Positions 45,701 through 52,246 of a stretch of 64,000 nt of DNA are shown here, in pieces. The notes under the pieces are model-generated. The model was not told the DNA's origin. It ran no database searches and saw only the letters and a list, made by a program, of their open reading frames with translations. The stretch spans positions 21,336,950-21,400,949 of the forward strand of contig OU452228.1 in the NCBI GenBank assembly GCA_911728455.2, written 5' to 3'. A program made the position numbers and the translations under genes. Every line of letters begins with the position of its first letter. Position 1 is the first letter of the stretch. This DNA comes from Marthasterias glacialis (taxonomy: Eukaryota > Echinodermata > Asteroidea > Forcipulatida > Asteriidae).

Positions 45701-47394
45701 AAAATGTGAAATTTCAAAAAAAGTCATTGCTGGCTCCAGGTAAGTCGGACTAATAGACCGATAGCGAGATCAATGTTTACAGGTCATCACGTGACCTGTA
45801 GTGGGTATTACGTCATCTGAGCAAGCTTGCATCTGAGCTGATGGCAAACCACGTGCAAATACATGCCACGACCGACAGAGTCACACCAACAGTCAGCTTT
45901 TGGTAATAGTGCAAGCCATTAATTTCACTGATTTACTTGTCATGCTTGTGGTCAAGAACACAACTGACCACATAAACAATTTCCCAATAAACAGCTGGCA
46001 TGGTCAAGTCAGGAAACTGACCTCATATACAATTTCCTAGTAATTTCCAAGTAGACCAATTACCCCAAATATTTTAATGACCACTCTTTCAAGATCTCCC
46101 CAAATGTCATTAGTAAATGTCCATCGCCACCCTAGACAATGACCCCCATTTATTTAATATAATTCATCAATATTTTATACATGTCATGATGTAGGTTTCA
46201 CAATGTATATTCTAACAATCCTGTAGTTTTAGTCAGTCTCCCTTTCTGCTCTCCTCCGAGTAGCACCAATGAGTCACCTTCTTTGTAAAGCCAGAATTAA
46301 GCCTCTTTAAGCCCAAAGAAGCCTCACTGTGTCTTTTCTACAAGTCTCTTCTCTATCGTCTATTACCTCGTCCATTGCTACCCGCAAGTACACATATTCC
46401 TGTGTTACAATAGTAGCAGTCACTAAGCCCTTTTATTAATTAAAGTTGTATGATTGTGATATTGATTTCAATGACATTGATTTGTGACACTATTTCATTA
46501 ACTACAAATTCTGCTACAAAAGAGGTTTATTTTGAGTTAATGTACTACTGCCGTTGGACAACGATGTAGCAACTCGCCAGTTATTTTGTTTGTAATGAAG
46601 GCCTAAATCACTGTAAAAAAAAGGGGGTTAAGTAAAGAACATTGGAAAGGTGAGCATTTATACCTAGCCTTTCTGAATTTCAAATAGACAAAGCAATCAC
46701 ACAGTTTTAGAAAGCCTTTTCTTTGAATATTTTCATTGTGAACATATACATGTACGTTCCTTGTAGAATTTCCAAAACTTCTTGAACTGTCCTTAGGGTT
46801 AGGCCTACTTGCTTTATTCAGCCACTCGAAGGTCTCTGGTACAAACCCTGGAATATTTTCCACAGACTTCGAGAAAGAAAGCCTTGATCGAATAAACAAA
46901 TCCAATAAAAAAAACTGTAACTAAGTCAGTGTTGTTAACATTTAACGTTTAATTTTACCCTAGGGCCTGGGGGTAGACCCAGTAACTGGGGCGCTGTACT
47001 CCTTTAAAAAAAATTTTGACATTATCTGTCGTACTAGTACGACCGACAGTGTCAAAAATTTAAAAAAAAAAGTACAGCGCCCCAGTTACTGGGTCTAGCC
47101 TACACAGGACGTGGGTTGTGCAATCGGTCTATTTGGATACAAGAAAGTGTCAAATCCGGCTGCCATGCCAATTACTCTTTATTACTCCCCCCCCCATTCC
47201 TGATACGCCCACCCAACAATCACAAGACGTTTTTTGTTTGTTTTGTTTTTGTTGTCAGTATAGTGGTTTAGTGTTGGACTTGTATTTAGTATTTCTGAAA
47301 TTCATCCATTTTAAAAAACAACTGCAATATAAAATGATTTGTACTTACTCCCGATCTCATTGAATCGTTTTGTTTTAGCCCTCGGGAACGACAT
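27620..47394 (-). CDS. HMMR: HMMR/RHAMM orthologue, centrosome and spindle coiled-coil protein (17 exons, gene span)
   Basis: Join (5' to 3') 47394-47349, 45254-45153, 44720-44575, 43683-43594, 43005-42894, 41931-41866, 41086-41013, 40561-40475, 39805-39705, 34362-34168, 33986-33180, 32830-32420, 32073-31663, 31490-31371, 30656-30608, 29637-29461, 27787-27620: 3162 nt, 1053 residues. Phases close exactly. Identification: the N-terminus reads MSFPRAKTKRFNE, then CAPPVGLYDVK; the C-terminus has RWRLKFEEL, DYAKLLGHQN, FDPSKAF and SKEN, all in the order found in vertebrate HMMR. The ATG has A at -3 and an in-frame TAA 21 nt upstream. Vertebrate HMMR bundles spindle microtubules, sits at centrosomes and, outside the cell, binds hyaluronan. 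The middle (residues about 275-923) is an expanded coiled coil with no close match in the human protein as I recall it. An exon for the first vertebrate coil segment may be missing or lost between exons 3 and 4. Confidence 0.9.
28248..28572 (-). mobile_element. tRNA-derived SINE, family D, HMMR intron
   Basis: Antisense copy with TTATATAGCACTTTATCACACC, GCAATCTGCAGCCAATCAAA, GGGCGAACCCCTTCTCTTTG and the tRNA-like GACCGGGACTGGAACCC; parallel to 14716-15095. Confidence 0.72.
28921..29390 (-). mobile_element. 5'-truncated LINE (CR1/L2-like reverse transcriptase end), HMMR intron
   Basis: The minus strand encodes the C-terminal end of a non-LTR reverse transcriptase: RVQRLQNNAARLVCSTP, ITPSLRELHWLPIRERI, FKCLNNTTPSYLS, VPRTNKVLGQKAFSVAEPMF; a one-base shift then restores WKNLPAVGREL. 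It is followed by a 3' tail with GGCGCTATTCC-type text and TTATGTTATG repeats. In sense with HMMR. A dead fragment. Confidence 0.8.
29461..29637 (-). CDS. HMMR: HMMR exon 16, conserved C-terminal coil
   Basis: Phase 0 at both ends, 59 codons. It contains LSRDYAKLLGHQNQKQKIQH and VLKIKEENLKLK, the best-conserved part of HMMR. Residues K980-K988 keep a basic-X7-basic spacing like the vertebrate hyaluronan-binding motif; K982-K990 is a second overlapping match. Confidence 0.93.
29998..30244. repeat. 45-bp tandem repeat, about 5.5 copies, HMMR intron
   Basis: Unit CAGTCCGCTCAGAGCAGTAA + GGACTTAAAGGACCTAGAAA + GACCC; six AGAGCAG marks at 45-base spacing with few substitutions. An inverted copy follows at about 30272-30320. 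Confidence 0.9.
30272..30320 (-). repeat. Inverted single copy of the 45-bp repeat
   Basis: CCTTTCTGCTATGAGTCAACTGGGTCTTTCTAGGTTCTTAAAG is the diverged reverse complement of the tandem unit at 29998-30244. Confidence 0.7.
30608..30656 (-). CDS. HMMR: HMMR exon 15, 49-nt conserved exon
   Basis: Phase 2 to phase 0. It encodes WRLKFEELQAKVAPFK, matching the KWRLLYEELYNKTKPF block of vertebrate HMMR. Confidence 0.9.
31371..31490 (-). CDS. HMMR: HMMR exon 14
   Basis: Phase 2 at both ends, 39 full codons. It starts NKMQETINASEEKEQ and contains SLLEEKTNELEAR. It aligns without gaps to the last 38 residues of the 411-nt exons (20 identical), so it is an older, diverged, partial copy. Confidence 0.88.
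31663..32073 (-). CDS. HMMR: HMMR exon 13 (second copy of duplicated 411-nt coil exon)
   Basis: Phase 2 at both ends. It differs from the previous exon at about nine of 137 positions (for example SSINCLEETNSQ against SSISCLEEKNSE). Flanking intron sequence is duplicated too, at a 757-bp offset. Confidence 0.92.
32420..32830 (-). CDS. HMMR: HMMR exon 12 (first copy of duplicated 411-nt coil exon)
   Basis: Phase 2 at both ends. Coiled coil beginning AHKESEATLISSISCLEEKN and ending near KIQEAEDSM. Same length as the next exon and about nine residue differences from it. Confidence 0.92.
33180..33986 (-). CDS. HMMR: HMMR exon 11, 807-nt coil exon with internal 53-residue repeats
   Basis: Phase 2 at both ends, 268 full codons. 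A unit recurs at a 53-residue spacing, marked by SEESMQAIKEE-type motifs (TEESMQAIQQE, SEESMQAIKEE, IQESMKAIKEE, SEESMQAVKQE) and by DLSISREQTADT-like motifs between them; the third interval is 57 residues. It is rich in Gln, Glu and Lys, with nothing comparable in human HMMR that I recall. Confidence 0.92.
34168..34362 (-). CDS. HMMR: HMMR exon 10
   Basis: Phase 2 at both ends. It encodes ADLEPQLSQAWNTIAKLQNR and then a charged heptad coil ending EELQEELK. First of five consecutive phase 2-2 exons. Confidence 0.88.
34440..37000. other. Large HMMR intron, part
   Basis: Contains a dispersed repeat (35415-35600) and otherwise AT-rich unassigned sequence. The coding-looking frames here have no splice context that fits HMMR. 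Confidence 0.5.
35415..35600 (+). repeat. Dispersed repeat, inverted relative of 54775-54958
   Basis: GGGTTCTCCCCAGGATTTTT, CTGTGGGGCATTCTGGACCC, AAATTTTGCAAGTGTGGCCG, CTCTACTGTGCAATCTGG; the reverse complement recurs in the GALNT-like intron. Confidence 0.75.
37043..37048 (-). promoter_or_regulatory. Candidate polyadenylation signal for the short HMMR isoform
   Basis: AATAAA on the minus strand about 490 nt after the TAG of the alternative terminal exon. Antisense SINE copies lie between them. Confidence 0.3.
37076..37475 (-). mobile_element. SINE-like element with a duplicated tail, HMMR intron
   Basis: Antisense; two tandem copies of about 127 bp (37195-37320, 37322-37450) share CCCTCGCAGGTACCCATTTA, CACCTGGGTGATGA, GTGTCTTGCCCAAGAATAC and a tRNA-like GGGATTCGAACCCACACT. 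Confidence 0.7.
37542..37689 (-). CDS. HMMR: Alternative terminal exon of HMMR (short isoform)
   Basis: Acceptor TTCGTTGCAG, phase 2, then 48 open codons and TAG at 37544-37542. Joined to exon 9 it gives a 323-residue protein whose tail is Ser-rich and basic (it begins SPSKSSRSLGFFDEV and ends KSNRSKSEK). I found no usable donor in the exon. A candidate AATAAA lies about 0.5 kb downstream (37048-37043). It could also be a decayed or chance exon; transcript data decide. Confidence 0.5.
38355..38515. repeat. Dispersed repeat with a 26-bp perfect palindrome
   Basis: Related to 26645-26775. Contains GCAACGGAGGCAA/TTGCCTCCGTTGC, an uninterrupted palindrome near 38471-38498. Confidence 0.6.
39362..39486. 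repeat. Hairpin element, HMMR intron
   Basis: GTTGTTTAAACATAGTGAGG CCTGGTTCTTGAT (left) and ATCAAGAACCAGGCCTC ATCATGTTTAAACAAC (right) are near-perfect inverted copies with a short centre. Confidence 0.8.
39705..39805 (-). CDS. HMMR: HMMR exon 9
   Basis: Phase 0 to phase 2. It encodes QSLLRHEKLQSSLDAAEEKI and then STLQVAYNNETRQ. Its phase-2 donor can join either the long-form exon at 34362 or the alternative terminal exon at 37689. Confidence 0.85.
40020..40340. mobile_element. Dispersed repeat, family F copy 2 (uninterrupted)
   Basis: Same block order as 25040-25640 without the family E insertion; includes tandem units ending CTATACCCATAGCAACC. Confidence 0.7.
40475..40561 (-). CDS. HMMR: HMMR exon 8
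   Basis: Phase 0 at both ends, 29 codons. It encodes FIHQEVERTLEKTKQRSQEV and then ENDLQDKLK. Donor GTAAGA. Confidence 0.82.
41013..41086 (-). CDS. HMMR: HMMR exon 7
   Basis: Phase 1 to phase 0. It encodes GLIDQLRLDNTDLSQRLVKE and then QERNE. Donor GTGAGT. Confidence 0.82.
41405..41670 (+). repeat. Dispersed repeat, copy 2 (opposite to 26985-27295)
   Basis: CGACTTACCTCCATTGAGCC, CTCGTAATCCTCTTCTTGAC and ACAAAAGGACAAAGGTCTGG match the minus strand of the copy at the HMMR 3' end. The open frame across it is part of the repeat, not a gene I recognise. Confidence 0.7.
41866..41931 (-). CDS. HMMR: HMMR exon 6
   Basis: Phase 1 at both ends, 66 nt. It encodes EVSKKEIQVHREELESEISK. Too short for an open-frame call; supported by splice sites, phase and coil character. 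Confidence 0.82.
42894..43005 (-). CDS. HMMR: HMMR exon 5
   Basis: Phase 0 to phase 1. Heptad coiled coil beginning ELENLRSAMNLREQTLQADL. Confidence 0.88.
43166..43378. repeat. TTAA-flanked hairpin MITE, HMMR intron
   Basis: TTAA + AGGGGCTGTGTCGTCATGAT TATAGCA at the left, TGCTATAATCACGACGACAC GGCCCCT + TTAA at the right. TTAA target duplication is the mark of piggyBac-type transposition. Confidence 0.8.
43383..43535 (-). mobile_element. SINE family D fragment, HMMR intron
   Basis: GTACTCCTGGATGATGAGAA, AAATGTCTCGCTCTTGGACA, GACCAGGATTCAAACCTACA: diverged antisense relative of 37195-37450. Confidence 0.55.
43594..43683 (-). CDS. HMMR: HMMR exon 4
   Basis: Phase 0 at both ends, 30 codons. 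It encodes LSSSEANNAKYEKLLEELSS, resembling the LSANNATLEKQLIEL region of vertebrate HMMR. The coiled coil begins here. The acceptor is CTTACAG; a second AG five bases downstream would bring an early stop. Confidence 0.85.
43738..44079. repeat. Inverted-repeat element 55 bp upstream of HMMR exon 4
   Basis: Left TTAAGAGCAAGTTCAATCA and right TGATTGAACTAACTTGCTCTTA, with paired GACTAG/CTAGTC motifs inside. Confidence 0.7.
44575..44720 (-). CDS. HMMR: HMMR exon 3
   Basis: Phase 1 to phase 0. It encodes a Ser/Pro/basic linker (HTPRPRANSVASLKKSNSS) ending KNLNLSAFD, and looks disordered. The donor GTAAAG is weaker than the others. Confidence 0.8.
45153..45254 (-). CDS. HMMR: HMMR exon 2
   Basis: Phase 1 at both ends. 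It encodes CAPPVGLYDVKGAEKKAG and then a phenylalanine-rich FDKTERFKEPK block, lining up with the second conserved N-terminal block of vertebrate HMMR. Confidence 0.9.
45255..46971. other. HMMR intron 1, part
   Basis: 1.7 kb without exon or strong repeat; near 45620-45740 a weak hairpin (CATGATCTGGCACTGTGG... with ACATCATGTCCAAAAATG on both sides). Confidence 0.5.
46972..47100. repeat. Hairpin MITE-like element, HMMR intron 1
   Basis: GTAGACCCAGTAACTGGGGC GCTGTACT and AGTACAGC GCCCCAGTTACTGGGTCTAG are inverted copies around GTCGTACTAGTACGAC. Confidence 0.85.
47349..47394 (-). CDS. HMMR: HMMR exon 1 (start codon)
   Basis: ATG at 47394. It encodes MSFPRAKTKRFNEIG and ends in phase 1 before GTAAGT. 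The basic start followed by KRFN is the HMMR N-terminal signature. The in-frame TAA upstream makes this the first possible start. Confidence 0.9.
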
Positions 47395-47600
47395 TTTGAC
47401 GCTGTTTTCGGCTTATGTTTACTTCCGTTCAAGAAGCTGCAATCATTGATCAAACGACAAGCTTTTTAAAGTTCCAGTTGTTTAAATTTGGACCTTGATC
47501 AGGTGGCGAGGCGCAACCGGCGCAACCGACCAATCATTGCAACCAAAAATATATCAACAGAGGGCGCTATATAAGTTCGTCGTGAAGTTTTGCTGTTTGG
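47395..47600 (-). promoter_or_regulatory. Probable HMMR promoter / 5'UTR
   Basis: Upstream of the ATG the sequence is locally GC-richer, with a tandem GCGCAACCGG-type 10-mer (47510-47530), an inverted CCAAT box (ATTGG on the minus strand, 47534-47530) and CTTGAA close to the start. Vertebrate HMMR is a cell-cycle gene with CCAAT and CHR elements, so these are plausible but unproven sites. Confidence 0.35.
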
Positions 47601-48719
47601 GTCCAACGTCTGAACTCTTGACGTCTCATTTTATTTTTGGTAAGGAACTTAATAATTTAGTGTAATTAGACTGGAGCTATAGCTAAAAAAGGTAATTTCA
47701 GCTTGCTGGTGGTGTGTGTGTGTACTGTGCACGTACTGTACCACATCCCACTGTACGATACGTACGAACGAGCGCGCGAGTATACGACGCTTCCTGCCAA
47801 ATGAGGGTAAATTCTTATTGTTTTTCTCCACTTTGTTTTACATAAGTATATTTCTTGTGAGAGCCCAGAATGTTAGTGATGAGTTGTATTACAAGAGATC
47901 CGTTAAAACTGTTTAAAGAGATTAAACAGTTAACTTTGATTTTTAAAACTTGGTGGGTCGGATTCAGGGGCGGGGCGCACAACATGTTGTTGAAGGGGGT
48001 GTAAACTGAAATATTATATAAGCATAGGAAGTGAATTTAGCAGTGTTTGGAATAAAGTGCTTCCATTTTAATTGAATTTAAATGGAATGTAGATAAAGAT
48101 ATATGTAGATACAGGCCTCACAGCCCAGGAGGTTAGAACGCTTTTTTTTTTAAAATCTGAATTCATTATCATTGATAAAAAATCTTTAACCCATTCCATA
48201 ACAAGCAATTGCACACAACTCCAACAGAACAGAAGTTATGTACTCACTGAACAGGGCAGGGAAAAGTCACCAGACTAATGCAGTATCTAGAAATCATGTT
48301 ATAACTTTTGTTGTAGTTATTTTTTGTATTGCAAGTTTGGTTTCTTTTGTAGAAGGTAAAAATTACTTTCTAATCATTTGTTTCTTTGCTTTTACTAAAT
48401 TGAAGCTTTGAGCTTGTAAATATAACAACACATCAACTAAATTAGAAAACTTGTAATGTAGGCCTGATATGAATTATGCTAAAGTTGCATGGAAAGTTGT
48501 GCACACAACTTTTTCAGCTGTAGTAGTACTGTTGTTTCAAACCTGAACAAAATGTTAACAAATTGATTGAAATGAATCAAATCGTACCTTTGGAAATAAC
48601 CAATAATGTCTTTATTACTGTATACATTAAGTGTGCGGAAAATGCATGGTACGGTTTGAAGAGGAACTAAAGCACTCTGAATTTGATTCCGACCTTTGGA
48701 AGTTTTAGACCATACTAGT

Positions 48720-49090
48720 AGCCTTAGATCTCGAGGGTCTTTCGCAGGATCCTAGCTTTTCCCAAAAGTGCCGCCTTCTGCAGCAGATCTACCCTCACAG
48801 TTGTGCCTATTTGATGAAGATGCTTCTCCAGTGCCTTCGGAATGGTGCCAAGTGCTCCCGACCACCACAGGGACTACTTTCACTTTCACCTGCCAAATCT
48901 TACGAAGTTCCCTGGCCAAGTCTTGATACTTCTGGACCTTTTCCATCTCCTTAGAAGCTACCCTTATATCATCACCCAGCACAGCTATGTCGATGATATG
49001 ACACATCTTCTTTGTCTTATCTAAGACTACAACATCCGGACGTCTATGTTCAATAACATGATCAGTCTGAATGTTGAAGTCCCAGAGGAT
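48720..49090 (-). mobile_element. Decayed non-LTR retrotransposon 3' end
   Basis: The minus strand reads RPDVVVLDKTKKMCHIIDIA, GDDIRVASKEMEKVQKYQDL, KVKVVPVVVG, then after a one-base shift ALGTIPKALEKHL, LLQKAALLGKARILRKTLE and a stop: the usual C-terminal end of a LINE polyprotein. Broken by the shift. Confidence 0.75.
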
Positions 49091-49294
49091 ATTATTATTA
49101 TTAATTCATGATATATAAAATTATGTTATAATGTTAAGCCTGTAGTCGTGTACATTTTTACATAGTTCGTGGACATAATACTTAGTCTATTATTATTATT
49201 ATTATTATAATTATTATTATTATTATTATTTCACGATATCACACCATGCAAAAGAAAGATCTCATTTTCCTCTGTGCTGGTACCTCCTCGAGTC

Positions 49295-49365
49295 GGGCTA
49301 CATCCCGTAGCCTTAGATCTCGAGGGTCCATCGCAGGATCCTAGCTGTTCCAAAGAGTACTGCCT
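49295..49365 (-). mobile_element. Second scrap of the same LINE 3' end
   Basis: CCTTAGATCTCGAGGGTCCATCGCAGGATCCTAGC repeats the text at 48721-48757 (with a few changes) next to an ATT microsatellite. Confidence 0.65.
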
Positions 49366-49744
49366 TTATTATTATTATTAATATTATTAATATTATTATT
49401 AATTTCTGGTAATGAAACCAAGGATAACTCAAAAGTGAACTTAATCACTGGAGCTGGGAAGCCTGAGGAAACTTGTTCTAGATAAGGATGCTTGCTATCT
49501 GAACCAGAAACACCAGGGTACAGCGGCGTAGCCAAGGGGGGGGGGGGCCTGGGGGGGCACGTGCCCCCTACAAATGTCCAGTGCCCCCAGGTGCCCCCCA
49601 TAAAAAATTTTAGATACATGTAATTCATTAAAAAAACATGGTACACATGTACCTGGCCCCCCCCCCCACTGAAAAGCAATGTTCCCCCTGTGCCCTCCCT
49701 AGAGAAAAAGTCCTGGCTAGGCTGCTGCCGGGGTAAGCCCCTAC

Positions 49745-49972
49745 TCTTTCACAATAGGTGTTCTGGGTTCTTTTACGTGCACTACCCATCCTAGTACACG
49801 GGACCTACGGCTTAACGTCCCATCCGAAGGACAAAGCAATTAATTACATGTATAGTAAAGTGTCGTGCTCAAGGACACAAGTGTCACGACTGGCCAGGTC
49901 GGGATTCGAACCCATATTGTGTAAACTACAGAAATTATGTTCGGTAGACTAGACCGTTCGGCCACGACACTT
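49745..49972 (-). mobile_element. tRNA-derived SINE, family D, intergenic
   Basis: Antisense copy: CACGGGACCTACGGCTTAAC GTCCCATCCGAAGGAC, AGGACACAAGTGTCACGACT, GGGATTCGAACCCATAT, TCGGCCACGAC. Confidence 0.72.
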
Positions 49973-52045
49973 TTACAGTCTATATTTGTTTGTCTTAAAT
50001 TGCATTCTTTATGATGGATTGGTAGATTGAGTTGATGACATGTATGTAGCTCAACTGCCTCATTATTGCGATATTCGTTACCCTTGATCGATCCTGACAG
50101 TCGTAGAAGACCATCAGGAAGATCTAGGGTTACGATTATCGCAACTACCTGAGTCACTAAAATACTAACCATAGTCTCCTCTGATAATTTGTTGCTACTG
50201 ATGACAGTGCTCGTTAGTAATCCTGAGTTGATCAAGAGATGACTATTATTCTATAGGCATTCAACTGGAGATTCAACCTGTGGCGATTATAAAAAAATGA
50301 TCGCTGTGGTAGCAGCGAGGAGGTTTTGAAAGAAGTGGAAGAGTTTGCATTTTAAACTTTGTAGTTTTGATGATTTATGACAATTAAATACTACAGAATA
50401 TTGTATACAATAGGCCTATAGAAAAGCCTATAGAAATTTTTTAACAGAGCTCACATTTTCAAGATAATTCAACATGTGTAAATTATAAAATGTCAACAAC
50501 AAAAATCATTTTTTTAATCAACATTTAATAAGATGGCATTTCACATGGCATATTTCTTTTGATTCTTTAACCAATTTTGACACAAACGAATCTTTAACTT
50601 TTCAAATTTTACATTTTATTCATCCGATATTAATTTGGAAAATTAGTAATGTGTTATTGTAAAACCAGTAACATCACAATGCAACAGAAATTCCTGGTTG
50701 CATTTCGCTGCATTTAGCAGGATTTTCCTGTCAAATGTGTTTTATTTTGATGGAATGAGCAGGGTGCCTATAAAACACCTGATGGTGATTAGTGTTATAA
50801 CACAGGCTACTGGGAATCAACAAAGCATGAAGGGCCCGTTCATTTAAATCAGACTTATTGTACAGTAGTGGGAGTACGATTGCTATAAATTTATGTCTAC
50901 TTCTTGCGAGAGTCATTTGCATACCTTCAGTGTAAGGGGTGTGAGTGCAATCACACTCCTCTGCAATCCTTAACGTTGTGGAAGGAGTGCAAAAAAACAA
51001 AACAAAACAACAACAAAATTTAAAGTGGATTTTTAATAATTTTTGGAAAATATCAGAATTTTATTCACTGCAGGAAATTTACGTAATTATGTAACAAAAA
51101 AAATAACAGTCTGCCAATCCAACCCTGAAATCTGGTTTTGTGCAGTGTGAATCGACAGAGGTACTTGCATGTTTTAAAGTAAAATGAAAGCAGTCAGATG
51201 TGATAACATTGTGTTTTAATTTCACTTTTTAGACTAATGTTTGAAGTTTGGTTCAGAGGATTGCAAAGAGTTTTCCTCAATAATTGAAGGGGAGCAGTTT
51301 ATAGCCCTCCTCTTCTTTTCGTAAAATGAAGGACTGGATTTTGCATTCTGCAGAACAATCTGTTTAATAATTCATTAAAAAAAAGGTTTTCTTTGACTGT
51401 GCAGATGAATTAACAACTTGTCTACTAATTTGCTTTAAAAACAACAGCTGTAGGGGAAATTGTTCATGCGGATCCCTGATACAAAGCCATCGCATACCCA
51501 GAGTGACTGTGTACGGTGTAATAATGCAAACAGGAAACAGCTACTGTTTGAATAATCTCACACACCGCAGATGTGCGCTGTTGTCGGCGGTGTGAACACA
51601 TGTGACGGCGTCTCATCAGGAGTAGCTTATTTGTGTGTTCGACAGGAACTACAAGGTCTAGGATGTCCTTAGTCTTAAGCCTACAGTGCCGAGTCGCTGG
51701 ATGTCCATAAATGAACACATTATGATCATGTTCGGAGGATTGTGTCGATAGTTTGGACTTAAAGCGCTAGATGAACTAAGCCCGTCCCTTCCTGCCAAAG
51801 TTCTTTCAATAGGGTTCAAGTTGTTTCATGGCATGGTGAGGATTAGGTAAAAGTAGCATTTTCCCCGTTGTACAGAACAAGAGCGTCTCGGAGCTTCTCG
51901 TAACTCGGAGCGTAAACTATCAGTACTAACCGAGATCCGATTGACTTTACCGAGACAATTTTCTACTTTTTGAAACTATTCAAGTGATACCCTAGCATTT
52001 CTCCCCCCAAAGTTCGGAAGTGTTTTATGAACTGATCCAACCATC

Positions 52046-52246
52046 ATGAGGATTCACAAGCAACGGATACTCCGCTACCTCGTCTTCATATTCCTGCTGT
52101 TTTTCTTTGGGACATTACTGATCAGACGAGGATCAGATGACTTTGATAACGAGAGTCTACCAGGGGATAACGTCAGGGAGAGGAAAGGACACAAAGAAAG
52201 CATCGGGGAGGGTGAACTTTTAAAAAAAGACAGTTTATTACCAAAG
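52046..52246 (+). CDS. GALNT-like exon 1 (signal anchor and stem)
   Basis: ATG with A at -3; an in-frame TGA at 52028-52030 rules out a longer start. It encodes [20 protein letters not shown], a signal anchor, then a charged hydrophilic stem. Ends in phase 0 at AAAG/GTAAGA. Confidence 0.82.

Larger units (their letters stand above)
47601..52045. other. Spacer between divergent HMMR and GALNT-like genes
   Basis: 4.4 kb including any GALNT-like 5'UTR. Holds a decayed LINE (48720-49090), ATT microsatellites (49185-49232, 49365-49405) and a SINE (49745-49972). No gene recognised; the longer frames near 50731 and 51464 have no identifiable match. Confidence 0.55.

Noticed and set aside
50731..51000. 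Minus-strand frame as the tail of a LINE
   Set aside because: A weak resemblance to the last residues of some retrotransposon proteins, but no second conserved motif nearby, so I do not call it.
51464..51718. 84-codon minus-strand frame
   Set aside because: Cysteine/histidine content suggested a zinc finger, but the spacing does not fit a known finger and there are no fitting splice sites.
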